Counted from the first letter of the stretch, positions 1 to 8,639 are shown. The stretch: 64,000 nucleotides of DNA from CF-13 sp035279665 (GCA_035279665.1 DATEHI010000087.1:40320-104319); one strand, 5' to 3'. Numbers and translations are program-made. The notes: generated by a model from the sequence alone, not told the origin.

Positions 1-264
1 ATCCAGGACGTGACCGGAGTGCCGGCGGAGCTCGAGGATTTCAGCCTCGCGGCGGCGACCCAGGGCACGGACGCGCTGGGCGAGGCGGTCGTGACGCTGA
101 GCCAGGGATCGCACGTCGTCATCGGCCGCGCGATGGCACTGGACGTCATCGAGGCGGCAGCGAAGGCCTACGTGAATGCGCTCAATTGGCTGGTGCGCCC
201 CAGCACGGCACCTCCCCCGCAAGCAGGAGAGGGCGAAGTGCTGCCGGTGGGGAGAAAAAGCTAG
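1..264 (+). CDS. leuA: 2-isopropylmalate synthase-type enzyme, C-terminal fragment
   Basis: Only the last 87 codons are in the window and the frame is open from base 1. The visible part resembles the C-terminal regulatory (LeuA dimer) domain: TDALGEAVV followed by the family signature DVIEAAAKAYVNALN. In this family the domain senses the feedback amino acid, while the upstream TIM barrel condenses acetyl-CoA with a 2-oxo acid (leucine biosynthesis). Citramalate synthase has the same kind of tail and cannot be excluded. The last 20 or so codons run through a C-rich hairpin-like stretch (about 209-232) and look like a non-conserved extension. It ends one base before the convergent GH3 gene. Confidence 0.75.
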   Translation: MQDVTGVPAELEDFSLAAATQGTDALGEAVVTLSQGSHVVIGRAMALDVIEAAAKAYVNALNWLVRPSTAPPPQAGEGEVLPVGRKS

Positions 265-265
265 C

Positions 266-1525
266 TCAGCGGCGGCTCGAGGCTGAGTCGATTGTCGGCG
301 GCGCCGCCGACAGGTCGACCGCCGACGGTGCCCAGGCGGGCCAACGCGCGCGCATGGCGATCACGCGCGCCGCGGACGCCTGCACCTGATCCATCGGGAT
401 GGCGCCGCTGCGGACCTGCTGCTTGACCATTTCGATCGCCGACGCCTCGTAGGCGGCGTCCGCGCTGTTCAGCAGCACCAGGTCGTTGCCGGCCACCACG
501 GCGGCGACGGTCGCCTGCGGTAGCCCGTAGAGCGTGGTGATCCCGCCCATGCCGAGGCCGTCGGTCACGATCACGCCCTGGAACTGCAGCTGCTCGCGCA
601 GCAGTCCGGTGACGACCGCACGGGAAAAGAGCGCCGGCGTCCCACTCGGGTCGAGACCGGGAACGACCACCGCGGTGGTCATCACGGCATCGGCGCCCGC
701 ATCGATCCCCGCCTTGAAACTGACGGCCTGGGTCGCGGTCCAGCGCGCCAGGCTCTCGGGGTCGGTCGGCATGGCGCTGTGCGGATCACCGGCCGCCCCG
801 CCGAGCCCGGGGAAGTGTTTGAGGGTCGCGGCGACCCCTGCGTCGTGTAAGCCGTTGACCGCGGCCGCGACGAGCGGCCCAACCGCGTGCGGATCACTTC
901 CAAACGAGCGGTCGCCGATCACGCCGTCGGCCGGATTCCAACGCAGGTCCGCGACCGGGGCGAGGTCGAGCTGGATGCCGAGCGCGTGAAGGCCGGACGC
1001 CGTGGCCGCCACTGCCCCTCGGACACCATCCGGACCGCGGGCACCGAGATCCAGTTCCGACGGAAGCGGGGCTACACCGTCATGGATCCGCATCACCCGG
1101 CCGCCCTCTTCGTCGACCGCGATCAGGAGCGGCGCCGGTAGACCGGCTTCGCGTCCGAGCCGCTGCAACTCCGTGGTCAACCGCACAAGACTGGCCGCGT
1201 CGGTGAAGTTGTCGCTAAAGATCAGCACGGTGCCGACCTTCTCGTCCAGGATGAGGTGGCGGAGCCCATCGGTGATGTTGGGCCCACCGAAGCTCGCCGC
1301 CATCATCTGGCCGACGGCCATGTCGACCGTCAAGGGCGCCGGTCGCGGGTCGGGCGTGGCGGATGGCGGAATAGGACTCGGTGATGGGGTCGGCGTGGTC
1401 GTCGGGAGGACGCGCGCGACCTGGGCGGTTGGGCGCGCCGAGCTCGGGCCTAGCGCGGCCGGAAGCGCCGCCATCACCAGCAAAACGGCCAGGCCAGGAC
1501 GGACCAGGTAGCGAGCGGGCCGCAC
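266..1525 (-). CDS. Glycoside hydrolase family 3, beta-N-acetylhexosaminidase (NagZ-like)
   Basis: 419 aa, GTG start, with an N-terminal signal or anchor segment (about residues 8-30) and a Pro/Thr/Ser-rich linker, so it probably acts outside the membrane on muropeptides or other GlcNAc glycans. The GH3 (beta/alpha)8 domain is complete: KHFPG near residue 232, the loop GDPH whose His is the general acid/base in NagZ enzymes, and VIVTDGLGMGG near 318-328 whose Asp is the family nucleophile. There is no C-terminal GH3 beta-sandwich, as in NagZ. It is the last gene of a minus-strand run (LapA-like, zinc-ribbon, this gene; gaps of 7 and 13 bases). Confidence 0.88.
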   Translation of the reverse strand: MRPARYLVRPGLAVLLVMAALPAALGPSSARPTAQVARVLPTTTPTPSPSPIPPSATPDPRPAPLTVDMAVGQMMAASFGGPNITDGLRHLILDEKVGTVLIFSDNFTDAASLVRLTTELQRLGREAGLPAPLLIAVDEEGGRVMRIHDGVAPLPSELDLGARGPDGVRGAVAATASGLHALGIQLDLAPVADLRWNPADGVIGDRSFGSDPHAVGPLVAAAVNGLHDAGVAATLKHFPGLGGAAGDPHSAMPTDPESLARWTATQAVSFKAGIDAGADAVMTTAVVVPGLDPSGTPALFSRAVVTGLLREQLQFQGVIVTDGLGMGGITTLYGLPQATVAAVVAGNDLVLLNSADAAYEASAIEMVKQQVRSGAIPMDQVQASAARVIAMRARWPAWAPSAVDLSAAPPTIDSASSRR

Positions 1526-1538
1526 CGAAGGCCCCCCG

Positions 1539-1955
1539 CTAGTGCTTGAAGGTGCGCCCTACTAGCGGTTGAAGGACGGGTTCAAGCAGACTGAATAGAA
1601 AACTGAAGATCAGCAGGAAGATCAAGTAGACGAAGAAGACGCCCGCGACGACGATCCCGATCAGGAGTCCCTTGGAGAAGCGCTCCATATCGAGCCGCAC
1701 GACCTTGATCAACAACCCGGCCATCAGCAAGCCGAAGGCGGCGCCGATCGGGTTGGGGAAGCCCAGTAGCGCGCCGATGGGAACGGCCAGGTAGCAGGCG
1801 AACTCGGGCAGCGTCCGCGGCAGCAGCGAACGCCGCGGCGCAATCACGGCGGCGGCGACGGCCGGTGCGGCGAGGTAGCCCTTGCATTTGCCGCACGTCT
1901 GGTTCTCGGGCGCGTTGTAGCGGTACCCGCAGTGCGGGCAGGCCTTGAGGGTCAT
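1539..1955 (-). CDS. Zinc-ribbon membrane protein
   Basis: 138 aa. The N-terminus has two CxxC pairs (Cys6/Cys9 and Cys21/Cys24), typical of a small zinc ribbon facing the cytoplasm. Three hydrophobic stretches follow, around residues 45-60, 63-82 and 95-120, so it is a multi-pass inner-membrane protein. No family with a known function is recognised. It sits between the LapA-like gene and the GH3 enzyme in what looks like one transcript, so a role at the envelope is plausible but unproven. Confidence 0.65.
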   Translation of the reverse strand: MTLKACPHCGYRYNAPENQTCGKCKGYLAAPAVAAAVIAPRRSLLPRTLPEFACYLAVPIGALLGFPNPIGAAFGLLMAGLLIKVVRLDMERFSKGLLIGIVVAGVFFVYLIFLLIFSFLFSLLEPVLQPLVGRTFKH

Positions 1956-1962
1956 CGCTGTC

Positions 1963-2283
1963 TCAGGCGGCTCCGCGGAGCCGCAGCACTTCCTGCTCCA
2001 ACTCGCTGATCCGGTTGTCCCGCTGGATGATCATCTTCTTGTGTTCGGAAAGAACTTTCTTGGTGAAGCGGCTGGCCATGTACCAGCGCACCCGGTCGAC
2101 GAGACTGATGACGAGGACCATCAGCGCACCGATGGCGGCGCACGCGAGCATCACGACCCAGGTCGGGATGTCCCTGTAGGTGGCGCCGAGAACGTTGATC
2201 ACCGCCGGCTGCTGATTGCCCACCGAAAAGAGGGCGAGCATGATACCCAGCGCCAACGCCACGAGCCACCCGACGATCGCCAT
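1963..2283 (-). CDS. LapA-domain (DUF1049) membrane protein
   Basis: 106 aa with the classic LapA/DUF1049 plan: a first membrane helix at about residues 5-22 followed by a short loop containing NQQP, a second helix at about 43-62, and a charged C-terminal coiled coil ending in ELEQEVLRLR. In Gram-negative bacteria LapA helps lipopolysaccharide assembly, but the domain is widespread in organisms without LPS, where its role is unknown. It starts the minus-strand operon with the zinc-ribbon and GH3 genes, diverging from the esterase at 2401. Confidence 0.75.
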   Translation of the reverse strand: MAIVGWLVALALGIMLALFSVGNQQPAVINVLGATYRDIPTWVVMLACAAIGALMVLVISLVDRVRWYMASRFTKKVLSEHKKMIIQRDNRISELEQEVLRLRGAA

Positions 2284-2400
2284 AGCGCCTGTTCACCCCC
2301 AGGTTCGGTCAGCGGTGTCCCACCGACGGGCGAGTCTTCGCCCGGCTCGTATAACCGGACGCGGCGGCGCGAACTTGCGGGCCGATACACTGCGAACTTG

Positions 2401-3189
2401 ATGGCTGTCAGTACGAGATCCGTCTGGAGCAGCCCGGCTGAGCCCGCGGCGCTGCAGCCATTCCGCTTTCGCGGCGGAACCCGCGGAATCCTGCTGATCC
2501 ACGGCTTTGCCGGGACGCCCCCGGAAATGCGCGGCATGGGGCAGTTCCTGGCCGCGCGCGGCTACGACGTCATGGGGCCGTTACTCGCCGGACACGGGCT
2601 CACGCCCGAGGCGATGGCCGCAACCCGCTGGCCCGATTGGGTCCGCTCCGCCGAGGATGCTCTGGCGGAGCTTCGGCGTGACTGCGCCGAGGTGTTCGTC
2701 GGCGGCCAGTCGCTGGGCGGAACGCTCGCCCTCCACCTGGCGGCCACCCATGCGGGGGTGCGCGGGATCTTCACCATGGGGGCGATGAGCTCGCCCGTCT
2801 ACTTCCGCGACTGGCGAATCAAGGCGATTCGGGGGCTCAAGTACGTGGTGCGCTGGCATGAGCCTGGTGACGACGTGGACCTTGGCGACCCCGGCGCCGT
2901 GCGCCTGCTGCATAGCTACGCCCGCCGCCCCACCGTCTGCATTGAGAGCCTGATGGCGCTGCTGCGCGTCGTCGACCGAGAACTGCCGCGCATCACCGTC
3001 CCCTCGCTCATCACCCATGGCCGTCGCGATCGGACGGTCGACGTGGCCAACGCGCCCCACATCGTGGCCACCATCGGCTCGGCCGACAAGCGGCTGATCT
3101 GGTTCGAACGCTCGGGGCACGCCATTACCGTCGACCTGGAGCACGACGCCCTCTTCGCGACGGTGCTGGATTGGCTGAACGCCCACTGA
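2401..3189 (+). CDS. Alpha/beta-hydrolase, monoacylglycerol lipase/carboxylesterase type
   Basis: 262 aa from ATG 2401; longer upstream reading is unlikely because it overlaps the divergent LapA gene. Alpha/beta-hydrolase marks are clear: LLIHGFAGTP (oxyanion region, about residues 31-40), GQSLGG with nucleophile Ser104, an acid in HGRRDRTVD, and the catalytic His in ERSGHAIT. The short lid and the FAGTP motif resemble Est30-type carboxylesterases and monoacylglycerol lipases; the substrate is not readable from sequence. Its stop overlaps the start of the gamma-glutamyltransferase gene (TGATG), so the two are probably translationally coupled. Confidence 0.8.
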   Translation: MAVSTRSVWSSPAEPAALQPFRFRGGTRGILLIHGFAGTPPEMRGMGQFLAARGYDVMGPLLAGHGLTPEAMAATRWPDWVRSAEDALAELRRDCAEVFVGGQSLGGTLALHLAATHAGVRGIFTMGAMSSPVYFRDWRIKAIRGLKYVVRWHEPGDDVDLGDPGAVRLLHSYARRPTVCIESLMALLRVVDRELPRITVPSLITHGRRDRTVDVANAPHIVATIGSADKRLIWFERSGHAITVDLEHDALFATVLDWLNAH

Positions 3190-4766
3190 TGGGCGGCTGG
3201 CCGGCCCAGGAGGCGCGGCGCGCGCCGCATGGCATGATCGCGAGTGTCAACCCGCTGGCGAGTGCAGCCGGCCTCCGGGTGCTGCGCGATGGCGGGAACG
3301 CAATCGACGCGGCGGTCGCAGCCGGAGCGGTGCTCACCGTGGTCGAGCCCTGGAGCGGTCAGCTGGGGGGCGATGCGTTTCTGCTGGTGGCGCCGGCCGG
3401 GCGGGGCACAGTGACTGCGATCAACGGCAGTGGGGCCGCTCCGCACCGCGCCACCTTGGACCGCTACCTGGCCCTCGGTCGAATTCCCGAGTCCGGCTGG
3501 CTGGCGGCCAGCGTCCCAGGCACCGTTGACGCCTGGCAGGTGGCGCTCGAGCGCTTTGGTACGCGGCCGCTGGGCACGCTGCTCGAGGAGGCGATTGGCT
3601 ATGCGCAGACAGGCTTTCCTCTCACCGCCCGCCAAGCGCGCCAGAACGCCGAAATGGCCGCCATCGGCGCAGAGTTCCCCGACACCAGGGCGGTCTTCTT
3701 TCCCGATGGGCGGCCGCCCGGGGCCGGTGCTCGGCTTCGGCAACCCGACCTTGCCCGCACGCTCCGGACCATCCAGGCGGACGGAGCGGCGGCGTTCTAT
3801 CGCGGTCCCATCGCCCGGGCGATCGTGGCAGCCTCCGATCGAGGCGGGGGGCTCTTTTCCGAACGCGACCTGGCCGAGCACCGCACGGACGTTCTCGACG
3901 CGATCCAGACGACGTACCGCGGCTGGACGGTCGCGGAGCAGCCGCCGGTGTCCCAGGGGCTGATCGTCCTGATCGCGCTCAAGATCCTGGACGGCCTCGA
4001 TCTGCCCAGGGACCCGGCGGATCGCGTCCACCTCCAGGTGGAGGCGCACAAGCTGGCCCTCACCGAACGCCTCGAGCACGTTGGGGATCCCGGCTCGTCC
4101 CCGCCCGCGATCGACAGGCTGTTCTCAAAAGAGCGCGGCCGGGCCCTGGCGCAGCGGATCGACCGGCGGCACGCCGCGGCCCTTCAGAACGAAGCGGCCG
4201 GCCACGCGGACACGACCTATCTCTGCGTGGTCGACGAGGCACGTAACGTGGTGTCCTATATCCATAGCCTCTATGCCGGCAATGGCGTCGTCGCGGGCGA
4301 CACCGGGATTTTGCTCAACAACCGGATGGACTGCTTCAGCCTCGATCCGAAGAGCCCCAACCGGCTGGCGCCGGGCAAACGGCCCGTGCACACGCTGAAC
4401 TCCTGGATGCTGTTGCAGGACGGGAACCCCCAGCTCGTCGGCGGTACGCCCGGGTCGTTCTGGCAAGTCCAGACCAACCTGCAGCTCATCACCAACCTGG
4501 TCGACCTGCGCCTGCCCGTTCAGGCGGCCCTCGATGCGCCCCGCTGGACGATGGGCGGGCAGACGACCTGGTCGGATTCCAGCCTGAGCCTCGAGGCCCG
4601 CTTCGGCGATGCCGTCCTCCGGTCGTTGCGCGAGCGTGGCCACCGGGTGCAGGCGATCGGCGACTGGGCCGCGGGGGGTGCCGCCCAGGTCATCCGGATC
4701 GAGGACGGGATGCTAAGCGGAGGCGGCGATCCGCGACCGGGTACCAGCAGCGTGATCGGCTATTGA
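3189..4766 (+). CDS. ggt: Gamma-glutamyltransferase
   Basis: 525 aa from ATG 3189, which overlaps the esterase stop; a TTG at 3171 is a less likely start. It is an Ntn-hydrolase that moves or hydrolyses the gamma-glutamyl group of glutathione-like peptides and cleaves itself into two subunits. The N-terminal block ASVNPLASAAGLRVLRDGGN and GGDAFLLV are typical. The autoprocessing Thr342 lies in HADTTYLCVVD (the family usually has TTH). Toward the C-terminus LNNRMDCF and GGTPGSFWQVQTNLQ line the active site. No signal peptide is visible, so a cytoplasmic, GGT-like acylase or hydrolase role is also possible. Confidence 0.85.
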   Translation: MGGWPAQEARRAPHGMIASVNPLASAAGLRVLRDGGNAIDAAVAAGAVLTVVEPWSGQLGGDAFLLVAPAGRGTVTAINGSGAAPHRATLDRYLALGRIPESGWLAASVPGTVDAWQVALERFGTRPLGTLLEEAIGYAQTGFPLTARQARQNAEMAAIGAEFPDTRAVFFPDGRPPGAGARLRQPDLARTLRTIQADGAAAFYRGPIARAIVAASDRGGGLFSERDLAEHRTDVLDAIQTTYRGWTVAEQPPVSQGLIVLIALKILDGLDLPRDPADRVHLQVEAHKLALTERLEHVGDPGSSPPAIDRLFSKERGRALAQRIDRRHAAALQNEAAGHADTTYLCVVDEARNVVSYIHSLYAGNGVVAGDTGILLNNRMDCFSLDPKSPNRLAPGKRPVHTLNSWMLLQDGNPQLVGGTPGSFWQVQTNLQLITNLVDLRLPVQAALDAPRWTMGGQTTWSDSSLSLEARFGDAVLRSLRERGHRVQAIGDWAAGGAAQVIRIEDGMLSGGGDPRPGTSSVIGY

Positions 4767-4891
4767 TGCACCACGCGGGGAAGTGCTTGTCTTTGCGGAG
4801 AGCCGATGCTATAAATCGCAGGTAACAGCAGCGGGTCCTCATCCGCATGAACCACGCGCGAACTCTGCATCGCGCATCCGAGGGAGGAAAA

Positions 4892-5371
4892 ATGCCAGCG
4901 AAGAAGAAATCCTCGACTAAGAGGAAGTCGACTGCGAAGAAATCGACGGCCAAGCGCGCCGGCGGCAAGAAGTCGACCGCCAAGCGCACGACGGCCAAGA
5001 AGAGCACCCCGAAGCGGTCGACCGCCAGGAAGACCACGGCCAAGAAGAGCACCGCCAAGCGAAGCGCGCCCAAGCGGAAGAGCCCTGCCAGGGCGAGCGC
5101 GCCGAAAGCCGCCTCCAAGCCGGCGGTCCGCGCGGCGGCCCCAGCTCCACGCGCGGCAGCCCCGGCAGCGCCCAAACCATCGACCTCGTTCACCGGCGGC
5201 GGGCGTCCCGTGGCGCGGCCGGCTGAGCCGCCGATGCCTTCGTTCGGTGGATTTGGCAGCGAGGCCGGCATGGGCAGCGAGTCCGAGCCAGGCGCGTCCG
5301 GCGGCCCGGAACGGATCAAGATCGGCGAGCGGCCCCCGGAGCAGACCTGGCCCGGAGGCGGAAACCGCTAA
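4892..5371 (+). CDS. Lysine/alanine-rich histone H1-like protein
   Basis: 159 aa. The start is chosen at ATG 4892 because AGGGAGG lies just upstream. Residues 1-70 are repeated K/S/T/A units (KKSTAKK, KRTTAKK and similar) like the C-terminal tails of histone H1 and bacterial AlgP/HU tails, expected to bind and compact DNA through charge. The C-terminal half is Ala/Pro then Gly/Pro-rich and disordered. A TATAAA box near 4810 could be its -10, and a strong terminator follows at 5387-5415, so it is a monocistronic unit. Low-complexity sequence makes family assignment approximate. Confidence 0.7.
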   Translation: MPAKKKSSTKRKSTAKKSTAKRAGGKKSTAKRTTAKKSTPKRSTARKTTAKKSTAKRSAPKRKSPARASAPKAASKPAVRAAAPAPRAAAPAAPKPSTSFTGGGRPVARPAEPPMPSFGGFGSEAGMGSESEPGASGGPERIKIGERPPEQTWPGGGNR

Positions 5372-5386
5372 ATCGGCAGATCACAG

Positions 5387-5415
5387 GCCCCTGCCCCCCT
5401 GGGCAGGGGCTTTTT
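5387..5415 (+). terminator. Intrinsic terminator after the histone-like gene
   Basis: A perfect 10-bp G+C stem (5387-5396 with 5401-5410), a four-base loop and five T residues. Confidence 0.92.
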
Positions 5416-5519
5416 GTTGCGCCAGGGGTTACGGCTACGTCCCTGTGCGCAGAGGAAATGGGCCGAATCGCCACGTGGCGCGCAAGGGCAGGCGCGTTAG
5501 GTGTAGTAGAGGGATTTCC

Positions 5520-6020
5520 ATGACAGCAGTGCGGCGCCTGGCAGCGGGTGGTCTGGCAAGCCTGCTGGCGCTCGCCCTGACCCTCCCGGCCTACGCGGCC
5601 ACCAAGCCATCCAAGCCCACGCGTCCGGCTGCGCCCGCCCCGGCGAGGTCAATCGCCGTTCTTCCGCCGCAAATCTTCCAACTCAACCCCGTGAAGGTCA
5701 ACCCGAGCGTGCTGCCGAACATCATGATCCTCGGCCAGCACCTGACCCCTGGGACCACCGTGCAGGTCGGCGGCCGGCCGGCGACCACCATTCAGGTTCC
5801 CGATGCGAATCACCTGCTCGTGAAGCTGCCGGAGAACCTGTCGCAGGGCAGCTACTCGGTCGCGGTGACCAATGAAGCGGGTACCACGTTGGCGAGTGAC
5901 GCGCTCGTGATCGACGACCCCTCGCAGCGCCCGAGCACGATGATGATGCTGGTCGGTGGTGGCTTGCTCCTCCTGCTGCTGCTCGTCATGCGGCTCGCCC
6001 GGACACCGGGCCTCGCGTAA
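5520..6020 (+). CDS. Exported IPT/TIG-domain protein with C-terminal membrane anchor
   Basis: 166 aa from ATG 5520, preceded by AGAGGG. A signal peptide occupies residues 1-26, ending around AYAA. A Pro/Lys-rich spacer leads to a single IPT/TIG immunoglobulin-like domain (about 50-135) with the usual hallmarks ILGQHLTPGTTVQVGG and GSYSVAVTNEAG. A strongly hydrophobic helix (about 142-160) followed by Arg residues anchors it to the membrane with the IPT domain outside. IPT domains bind proteins or sugars; no catalytic site is present. A related IPT domain occurs at the C-terminus of the pseudo-protease at 35542. Confidence 0.7.
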   Translation: MTAVRRLAAGGLASLLALALTLPAYAATKPSKPTRPAAPAPARSIAVLPPQIFQLNPVKVNPSVLPNIMILGQHLTPGTTVQVGGRPATTIQVPDANHLLVKLPENLSQGSYSVAVTNEAGTTLASDALVIDDPSQRPSTMMMLVGGGLLLLLLLVMRLARTPGLA

Positions 6021-6059
6021 CGCCCCACCGTAACCCTTCCCCAAAGCGCGGGGCGGAGA

Positions 6060-7163
6060 TCAGCGGCTGGAGATCAACAGTTGCAGGTCGGGCTCCTCCA
6101 CCTGGTCGAGTTCTGCCTCCGGTCCCAACCCCGCCTGCGGCGCCGCGCGCAAGGCGGCCAGTGCGCCACGCATTTGCCCCAGGTTGCGCTTGGCTTCGGT
6201 AAAAGCGTTCTGGATCATGGTGCTGCCCCGCGCGATGTTGTTCTCGAGCAGGCGGTCGAGCGACGCGACGTTGTCGTCGATTTGCTGCAAGTAGCCTTCC
6301 AGGTTCTCGAGATCGATCGACTTCGCATATTGCAGGTGCAGGCGGAAGAGCGCCAGTACGTACGGGATGGTCATGCTGTAAGGCATCAGGATCACGCCTT
6401 CGCGATACGCCTCGAGATGCGCGCGGCGGCACGCATTGAAGACCGGGTCGGGAACGGCGGCAAGCGCGAAGCCAAGCGTCGCCGCTGGGTCGATGTATTG
6501 CTTGACCTCCCGGACCTTCAGGCGAAGAACCCGCTCGATCTCCTGGACGATCGTTGCCTCTTTCCCCGGTTCCTGCAAGCCATCGTTGAGCCGGTCCAGC
6601 AACTCTGGAGACGGCCATTTGCTGTCGATCGGTAGCCGCTTGCCGTTCGCGAGGATGAGTGCGTACTCGACGACCTTGCCGTTGACGTGGAAGTTCATGT
6701 CGATCATCTCGGCAGGGAACTGCCGGAACGCATCCTGAAGGATGTTCTCGCCAGCGGCACCCCGGGTGCGGCTGCCCAGCAGGACCGTCTCGATCCTGCG
6801 CGCCGATGCCTGGACGTCTTCTTCCATGCGGCGGCGCTCCTCCGCGTCGACCTTCAAACGTTCCATGGCGAGGCGCGCCTCCGACAGGTCTTTGCCAATC
6901 GCGTCTCGAACCCCGGCCGAGCTCTCGAGGACCCTGGACTCGACGCCCTGAACCGCCGTCTGCACCATGCCGAGCGACTGGCTCAGCGCGCTCTGCTGAT
7001 TGCTCACCGCTTCGACATTCGACTTGAGGGCTCCCAGGTCTGTCAGCGCCGCGAGCACCGCATCAGATGGCCCGCTCGCGGCCGGCCGCCGGAGCAGCAG
7101 GGCGACCAGGCAGAGCAGGGTGGCCACCAGCAGTACCACGAGGACCAGTTCGAGGACGTTCAC
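6060..7163 (-). CDS. rmuC: DNA recombination protein RmuC
   Basis: 367 aa, GTG start with GAAGGAG upstream. It has an N-terminal membrane helix (residues 3-24), a coiled coil (about 40-125) and the RmuC nuclease-like core with DAFRQFP, the dyad around YALILANGKRLPIDSKWP (PD-(D/E)XK-type D...DSKW) and a second coiled coil near the C-terminus. RmuC limits inversions and other rearrangements at repeats. The upstream region carries a palindrome plus TGTC-N12-TTGACT arrangement (7229-7263) shared with the gene at 15375, suggesting a DNA-damage-linked promoter. Confidence 0.9.
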   Translation of the reverse strand: MNVLELVLVVLLVATLLCLVALLLRRPAASGPSDAVLAALTDLGALKSNVEAVSNQQSALSQSLGMVQTAVQGVESRVLESSAGVRDAIGKDLSEARLAMERLKVDAEERRRMEEDVQASARRIETVLLGSRTRGAAGENILQDAFRQFPAEMIDMNFHVNGKVVEYALILANGKRLPIDSKWPSPELLDRLNDGLQEPGKEATIVQEIERVLRLKVREVKQYIDPAATLGFALAAVPDPVFNACRRAHLEAYREGVILMPYSMTIPYVLALFRLHLQYAKSIDLENLEGYLQQIDDNVASLDRLLENNIARGSTMIQNAFTEAKRNLGQMRGALAALRAAPQAGLGPEAELDQVEEPDLQLLISSR

Positions 7164-7228
7164 TTGGACTCCTTCAGGACGTGAAAAAGACGAATGGTCG
7201 TGTCAATGGTGGTTGGGTCCATGGTCAA

Positions 7229-7263
7229 AGTCAAGCAGGCGGTTTTGACAGCTGCCTGTCGCA
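7229..7263 (-). promoter_or_regulatory. PafBC-like promoter upstream of rmuC
   Basis: Read on the minus strand: GCGACAGGCAGCTGTCAAAA, then CCGCCTGC (8 nt), then TTGACT in the -10 position. The spacing from TGTC to the -10 is the same as in the promoter of the gene at 15375, and equal to the mycobacterial RecA-independent damage motif (TTGTC, four bases, N8, TANNNT). The -10 here is weak (TTGACT). The predicted leader is about 58 nt. Confidence 0.45.
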
Positions 7264-7286
7264 GGCGCCGCAGAAATTGTGGCGGG

Positions 7287-7607
7287 CTAACGATCGACCG
7301 GGTACCCTCGCTCGATCCAGGCCGCTGTGCCGCCGTCGACGTTGCTGACCGAGGCGTATCCGAGCTGCTGCAGGTAGCCGGCCGCCGCCAGGCTCCGCTG
7401 CCCGCTGTGGCAGATGGCCAGGACCGGCCGATCGCGGGGCACCTCGCTCACCCGCTGCTCCAGCTCCCCCAACGGGATCAACCGGGCGCCCGGGACGTGG
7501 CCCTGCTGATACTCCCAGGGTTCCCGAACGTCGACGAGGAATGGCGCCGGGTCAGCCTTGAGACGTTCACGCAACTGAGTTACGTCGATGCCGGGGACAG
7601 GAGCCAT
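7287..7607 (-). CDS. Single-domain rhodanese
   Basis: 106 aa from ATG 7607 (an upstream ATG at 7649 would overlap the divergent gene and adds no conserved residues). A compact rhodanese fold: FLVDVREPWEYQQGHVPGA (CH2A-type motif) and the active-site loop ICHSGQRS with Cys66, which would carry persulfide sulfur. It ends with the C-terminal motif VDGGTAAWIERGYP. Such GlpE-like proteins move sulfane sulfur to acceptors such as cyanide or thioredoxin. It is divergent from the uracil-DNA-glycosylase-like gene. Confidence 0.85.
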   Translation of the reverse strand: MAPVPGIDVTQLRERLKADPAPFLVDVREPWEYQQGHVPGARLIPLGELEQRVSEVPRDRPVLAICHSGQRSLAAAGYLQQLGYASVSNVDGGTAAWIERGYPVDR

Positions 7608-7668
7608 CGAGAAAATCTTAGTCGCAGGGGCGCAAGCTTCACGGGCCACCCGGCGTCGTTTTCACAGC

Positions 7669-8415
7669 GTGAGCAAGGGCCAGCAATACGTGCAGTTCTT
7701 CGGCTCGGACGCGCTCAAGCGGCTGCACGGCTGCGCCATCGCCGAAGCCGACCGGGGCGCTGACAGCCCCTGCGTCGGACTGGCTGAGCCGCTCCGCCGG
7801 CCGCAGATCGGCTTCGGAAACCCGCGCGCGCCGATCGTCTTCCTCAGCCCCAGCCCGCTGGATGCCGCCAGTGCCAGTAACGCGGCCTTTAGCGAGTGGC
7901 TCGATCACGAAGCGGGGCTCGAACATCACATGACCTCGGACACGCCCCAGCCCTACTACCAGTACGTGCGGGCCGTGCTGCTCGGCGCGCGCCGCCGGCT
8001 CGGGCAGAAACCGGAGAAGCACGACGGGATGGACCTCGCGTTCCACACCTGGGCGGTCCGTTGCCCGACGGCAAACCCCGACCTGGTGACCGACGAGGCC
8101 ACCAACCAATGCATCGATCGCCACCTGCACAGCCTGCTGGAGAGCATCCACCCGCAGCTCGTCGTCGCCATGGGCGGCCCGGTCGCTCGCCACCTCTGGT
8201 GGCGAACGATGCAAACCTGGGATGGATGGGGTCGGATGACCACCCTGCACGGCCGTGTGCTCGATGTGCAGCTGGGCAATCGAACCGTGCCGGCCATCCT
8301 GAGCGTGCATCCCTTCCAGCGCGGCGTCGAGCTGCATCCGGAAGTCATCGGGCGGGCCATCGGTGACCGCCTGCGGCCGGAGCAATTCGCTCCGCAGGAG
8401 TTGAAGGCCGCATGA
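7669..8415 (+). CDS. Uracil-DNA glycosylase superfamily protein, probable Fe-S type
   Basis: 248 aa from GTG 7669. It resembles the family 4/5 uracil-DNA glycosylase fold: a nucleotide-pocket strand at PRAPIVFLSPSPLD (about residues 52-65), AVRCPTAN (129-136), an LLESIHPQLVVAMGG strand (156-170) and ILSVHPF near the C-terminus (the family HPS/HPAA motif). Four cysteines, Cys22, Cys35, Cys132 and Cys148, suit a 4Fe-4S cluster; the 132-148 spacing equals that of the family, but the first pair is C-x12-C instead of C-x2-C. The usual GE(A/G)PG loop is replaced, so substrate or activity may differ. Confidence 0.6.
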   Translation: MSKGQQYVQFFGSDALKRLHGCAIAEADRGADSPCVGLAEPLRRPQIGFGNPRAPIVFLSPSPLDAASASNAAFSEWLDHEAGLEHHMTSDTPQPYYQYVRAVLLGARRRLGQKPEKHDGMDLAFHTWAVRCPTANPDLVTDEATNQCIDRHLHSLLESIHPQLVVAMGGPVARHLWWRTMQTWDGWGRMTTLHGRVLDVQLGNRTVPAILSVHPFQRGVELHPEVIGRAIGDRLRPEQFAPQELKAA

Positions 8416-8621
8416 CCACGCAGACGCCCACCGATCCGCGCTTCATCGAGAAGGACGACGACAGCCATCTCCGCGAGCGCATGCAGCAGGCGGAGCAGGC
8501 GGTTCCGCTTCGGCCGGGTGCGCTCTGCCCGCATTGCGGAGCCCACGCTTTCAAGCGTGCCGAGCTCAAAGCGGGGACCCCGTGCCCTGTCTGCGGCCAG
8601 CAACCGCGCGTCGCCGCCTAG
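8412..8621 (+). CDS. Small zinc-ribbon protein
   Basis: 69 aa, starting inside the stop of the glycosylase-like gene (ATGA overlap), so translation is coupled. The N-terminal half is charged and helical; the C-terminal half has CPHC and CPVC separated by 17 residues, a zinc ribbon. No named family is recognised. The tight coupling suggests it assists the glycosylase-like protein, perhaps in binding nucleic acid; that is inference. Confidence 0.6.
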   Translation: MTTQTPTDPRFIEKDDDSHLRERMQQAEQAVPLRPGALCPHCGAHAFKRAELKAGTPCPVCGQQPRVAA

Positions 8622-8639
8622 GGATCGTTGCGGCCCTTT

